NCBI GenBank assembly: GCA_035574915.1
Contig: DATLYJ010000105.1
Span: 1-51,179, forward strand
Direction: 5' to 3'
Length of the DNA stretch: 51,179 bases
Origin: Dehalococcoidia bacterium
Lineage (GTDB): Bacteria; Chloroflexota; Dehalococcoidia; DSTF01; WHTK01
In this document: positions 49,430-51,179 of the stretch, in pieces
How positions within the stretch are numbered: the first letter of the stretch is position 1
How the letters are laid out: every line of letters begins with the position of its first letter
Position numbers and translations under genes: made by a program
Notes under the pieces: generated by a model
Database searches by the model: none
What the model saw: the letters and a program-made list of their open reading frames with translations, nothing else
Told to the model about the DNA's origin: nothing

Positions 49430-50877
49430 TGCGGCTTCGCCGGCGCGTCCTGTCCGTCCTGGGCCTGGGCCCGCTGTTCTTCGTGGCCTCGATCCTCTTA
49501 CCCCTCGGTGCCGCCCTCTACCTCATCTTCTTCGCTGAGGCGCCGGTACCCATAACCAGCGCCATCCTCTCGACCGTCAACAACGTAGTCGAGGTACAGG
49601 GGGTCAACGAAACGGACTTCCGGCGGGCGGAGGAGCAGCAGGTCCTGGTGTCGGGCGATGGCGTCAGGACCTCTAAAGAAGGCAGGGGCGTCATCACCTT
49701 CGTCGATGAGAGCAGCATCGTCCTCGAGCCTGACAGCCAGCTGCGAATTCTCCCTCCGGCCCGGCGAGGCGGAGGCCTGATTAACCGCTTCAGTCAGTCG
49801 TTCGGGACGTCCTGGTCTCAGCTGTCGGCGCTGGCCGGAGGCAGCTACGAGATCAATACTCCAGCCGGAGTAATCTCGGTACGCGAGGGCGCCATCCTCC
49901 GGGTCGGCGTGGGACGCACCGAGGAGGGCAGGGCCGCGGTGCAGGTCGTCGTCCTCGAGGGCGAAGCGGAAGTACGGTCCTCCGCGGGCGACGGGCGCTC
50001 GGTCGTGGTCGGGGCCGGCGAGACGGTCCGCGCCGTCGAAGGCGAAGGAGTCGCAGACCCGGAGGCCTTCGTGCCAGACAACGAGATCGTCCTGCGTCTT
50101 TTCTCCCCCTTCTTCATGCTCGTAGCCGAGCCTGCCTCCGGGCTCTCGACCGGCCTCCTGCCCCCGGGCATCGCCCTCCGCCAGATCCCGCTCTCCGCGA
50201 CCACCGCTGGAGGCGTCGATCCGCAGACTGTCCGCCTCAACGAAGTCAGGCCGGGCACTTACACCATCTACCTCCTGCCGAAGCGGCAGGGCGGCTTTTT
50301 TACCGTGACGGCGGACGGCCGTTCGCTGCAGGGTCCCATCTTCGCTGACGCGCGCGACGGCGAGACTGAGGGCTGCGAGTGGCTATACCTGCTCCTCACA
50401 GTCGATCTCGACGCTGAGGGGCTCCTCAGCTTCGGCGAGCTGCAGGGCCCATTCCCGCTGACCCGCATGCCAGGCGTCATCGGCCGCGAGATCGACTCCG
50501 ACTGCCCGCCGCCGCGTCCCATTGCCCAGGTTGCGGCCGCCCAGGCGACGCCAACTCCGCCTCCGACAGCAGTTCCGCCAACACCAGTACCCACGCAGCC
50601 GCCGCCGCCGACCGAGGTGCCGGAGGAGCCGACGCAGGTCCCGACCGCGGCGCCATCCCCAACCGCCCGGGCGACGAGTGAGCCCGAGTTTCCGGAGCCG
50701 ACGATGGCGCCCACGGTCGCACCAACCCCGCCGCCGCGGCCCGATATCGGCATTACCCCGATCGAGGAGAGCGTTGCGGGAAGCTTCGACCCCGGCCTGC
50801 CGCTGCTCCTGGCAATGGCGCCTGGCGTCGGCTACGCCATCGTTGCTGCTTTGAGGCGTCGGGGGGTTCGCCGATGA
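49429..50877 (+). CDS. FecR-like membrane protein with Pro/Thr-rich spacer
   Basis: A 482-residue protein, ATG 49429 overlapping the cyclase stop (TGATG). A TM helix (about residues 12-36) is followed by a FecR-like domain (about 50-200): EEQQVLVSGDGVRTSKEGR, ITFVDESSIVLEPDS, then INTPAGVISVREGAILRV and VVLEGEAEV. The middle shows beta-rich structure to about residue 360. A Pro/Thr-rich linker (375-440) leads to a C-terminal TM helix (about 455-475). FecR proteins relay signals to sigma factors across the membrane. Here the partner could be the cyclase in the same operon. No sigma factor is adjacent. Confidence 0.8.
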   Translation: MRLRRRVLSVLGLGPLFFVASILLPLGAALYLIFFAEAPVPITSAILSTVNNVVEVQGVNETDFRRAEEQQVLVSGDGVRTSKEGRGVITFVDESSIVLEPDSQLRILPPARRGGGLINRFSQSFGTSWSQLSALAGGSYEINTPAGVISVREGAILRVGVGRTEEGRAAVQVVVLEGEAEVRSSAGDGRSVVVGAGETVRAVEGEGVADPEAFVPDNEIVLRLFSPFFMLVAEPASGLSTGLLPPGIALRQIPLSATTAGGVDPQTVRLNEVRPGTYTIYLLPKRQGGFFTVTADGRSLQGPIFADARDGETEGCEWLYLLLTVDLDAEGLLSFGELQGPFPLTRMPGVIGREIDSDCPPPRPIAQVAAAQATPTPPPTAVPPTPVPTQPPPPTEVPEEPTQVPTAAPSPTARATSEPEFPEPTMAPTVAPTPPPRPDIGITPIEESVAGSFDPGLPLLLAMAPGVGYAIVAALRRRGVRR

Positions 50878-51179
50878 GCTACCAGGAACGGGAGCTGCGG
50901 GCCCGAAGGCGGGAGAGGGTGGTGATGAGCATCCTCAGCCTGCTCATCCTGGCCACACTCCTTGGCGGCTACTTCTACATCCGCGCTACTCAGGAGGAGA
51001 CGGGCAAGCTGGCCGTGCTTTCCACATCCCAGGTCACGATCGGGGTAAATGAGACATCTACTCCCGCGGAAGAGCCAGCCGCCCCCGAGCCGTCGCCGGC
51101 TCCTACGCCCCGCCCGGCTGCATCCGGCCGCGCGCCGGGGCCAGCGATCTCGTCCCAGGTCCTGGGCGAATCCTCCGAG
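50874..51179 (+). CDS. Single-pass membrane protein with Pro-rich extracytoplasmic tail (runs off the right edge)
   Basis: A frame starting at ATG 50874 overlaps the previous stop by four bases (ATGA), so it is the third gene of the cyclase operon. The visible 102 residues have a basic cytoplasmic start (MSYQERELRARRRERVV), one TM helix at about 18-37 (ILSLLILATLLGGYFYI) and a Pro/Ala/Thr-rich tail. The domain that would identify it lies beyond the window. Confidence 0.7.
   Translation, partial: MSYQERELRARRRERVVMSILSLLILATLLGGYFYIRATQEETGKLAVLSTSQVTIGVNETSTPAEEPAAPEPSPAPTPRPAASGRAPGPAISSQVLGESSE

Noticed and set aside
1-51179. CRISPR arrays, insertion sequences or prophage
   Set aside because: No spaced direct repeats, transposase motifs, integrase or phage structural genes were seen anywhere in the window.

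Overview
The window is about 51 kb of GC-rich bacterial chromosome, densely coded on both strands, with short intergenic gaps and no phage, transposase or CRISPR signature. The mix of genes suggests a free-living heterotrophic Chloroflexota member (Dehalococcoidia-like). This mix includes a DUF1800/DUF1501 pair, DinB-fold proteins, a cytochrome P450, a CHASE2 adenylyl cyclase with a FecR-type partner, a ferredoxin-type sulfite/nitrite reductase and a TlpA-like selenoprotein candidate. The taxonomic assignment is inference from gene content; there is no rRNA gene in the window.

Layout. 1-2.6 kb: a P450 running off the left edge, divergent from a CytX-like NCS1 permease that sits behind a TPP riboswitch and a strong intrinsic terminator. 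2.6-8.1 kb: a coiled-coil protein, an anchored SH3/CARDB protein, and a two-gene AAA+ ATPase / VWA operon. 8.1-10.5 kb: seven-iron ferredoxin, nitronate monooxygenase-like enzyme and a frameshifted DinB gene. 10.5-13.2 kb (minus): glycyl-tRNA synthetase behind an attenuator-like leader, followed by a RelE/Phd-type toxin-antitoxin pair and a metallophosphoesterase. 13.2-16.1 kb: a cysteine-less IscA/HesB-like protein, a 31-residue bS22/AURKAIP1-like protein and glucan phosphorylase. 16.2-20.8 kb (minus): a tightly packed set DUF1800 - DUF1501 - small membrane protein - ApbE - heme-b membrane protein. 20.9-25.2 kb: zinc ribbon, TlpA-like protein with an extra C-terminal domain, a second frameshifted DinB gene, MFS transporter, dienelactone hydrolase.

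25.3-36.8 kb: a CAU-anticodon tRNA, a degenerate GGDEF protein, small unknowns, D-Ala-D-Ala carboxypeptidase, an SDR reductase plus alpha/beta hydrolase, then (minus) a TlpA/redoxin-like gene with an in-frame TGA at the redox-active position and an fdhF-like SECIS hairpin just downstream, a Ca2+-type P-ATPase and a GT-C-like membrane glycosyltransferase. 36.8-51.2 kb: nitrite/sulfite reductase, citrate synthase, a giant FAD/Fe-S dehydrogenase, an M3 peptidase next to a dehalogenase remnant, an enoyl-CoA hydratase, and an overlapping CHASE2-cyclase / FecR-like / unknown membrane protein operon that runs off the right edge.

The most noteworthy signal is the candidate selenoprotein at 30836-31909. 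Next come the TPP-riboswitch/terminator leader, the glyS attenuator, the very small bS22-like gene, and the ApbE/heme-b/DUF1501/DUF1800 cluster, which lacks a visible flavin acceptor.
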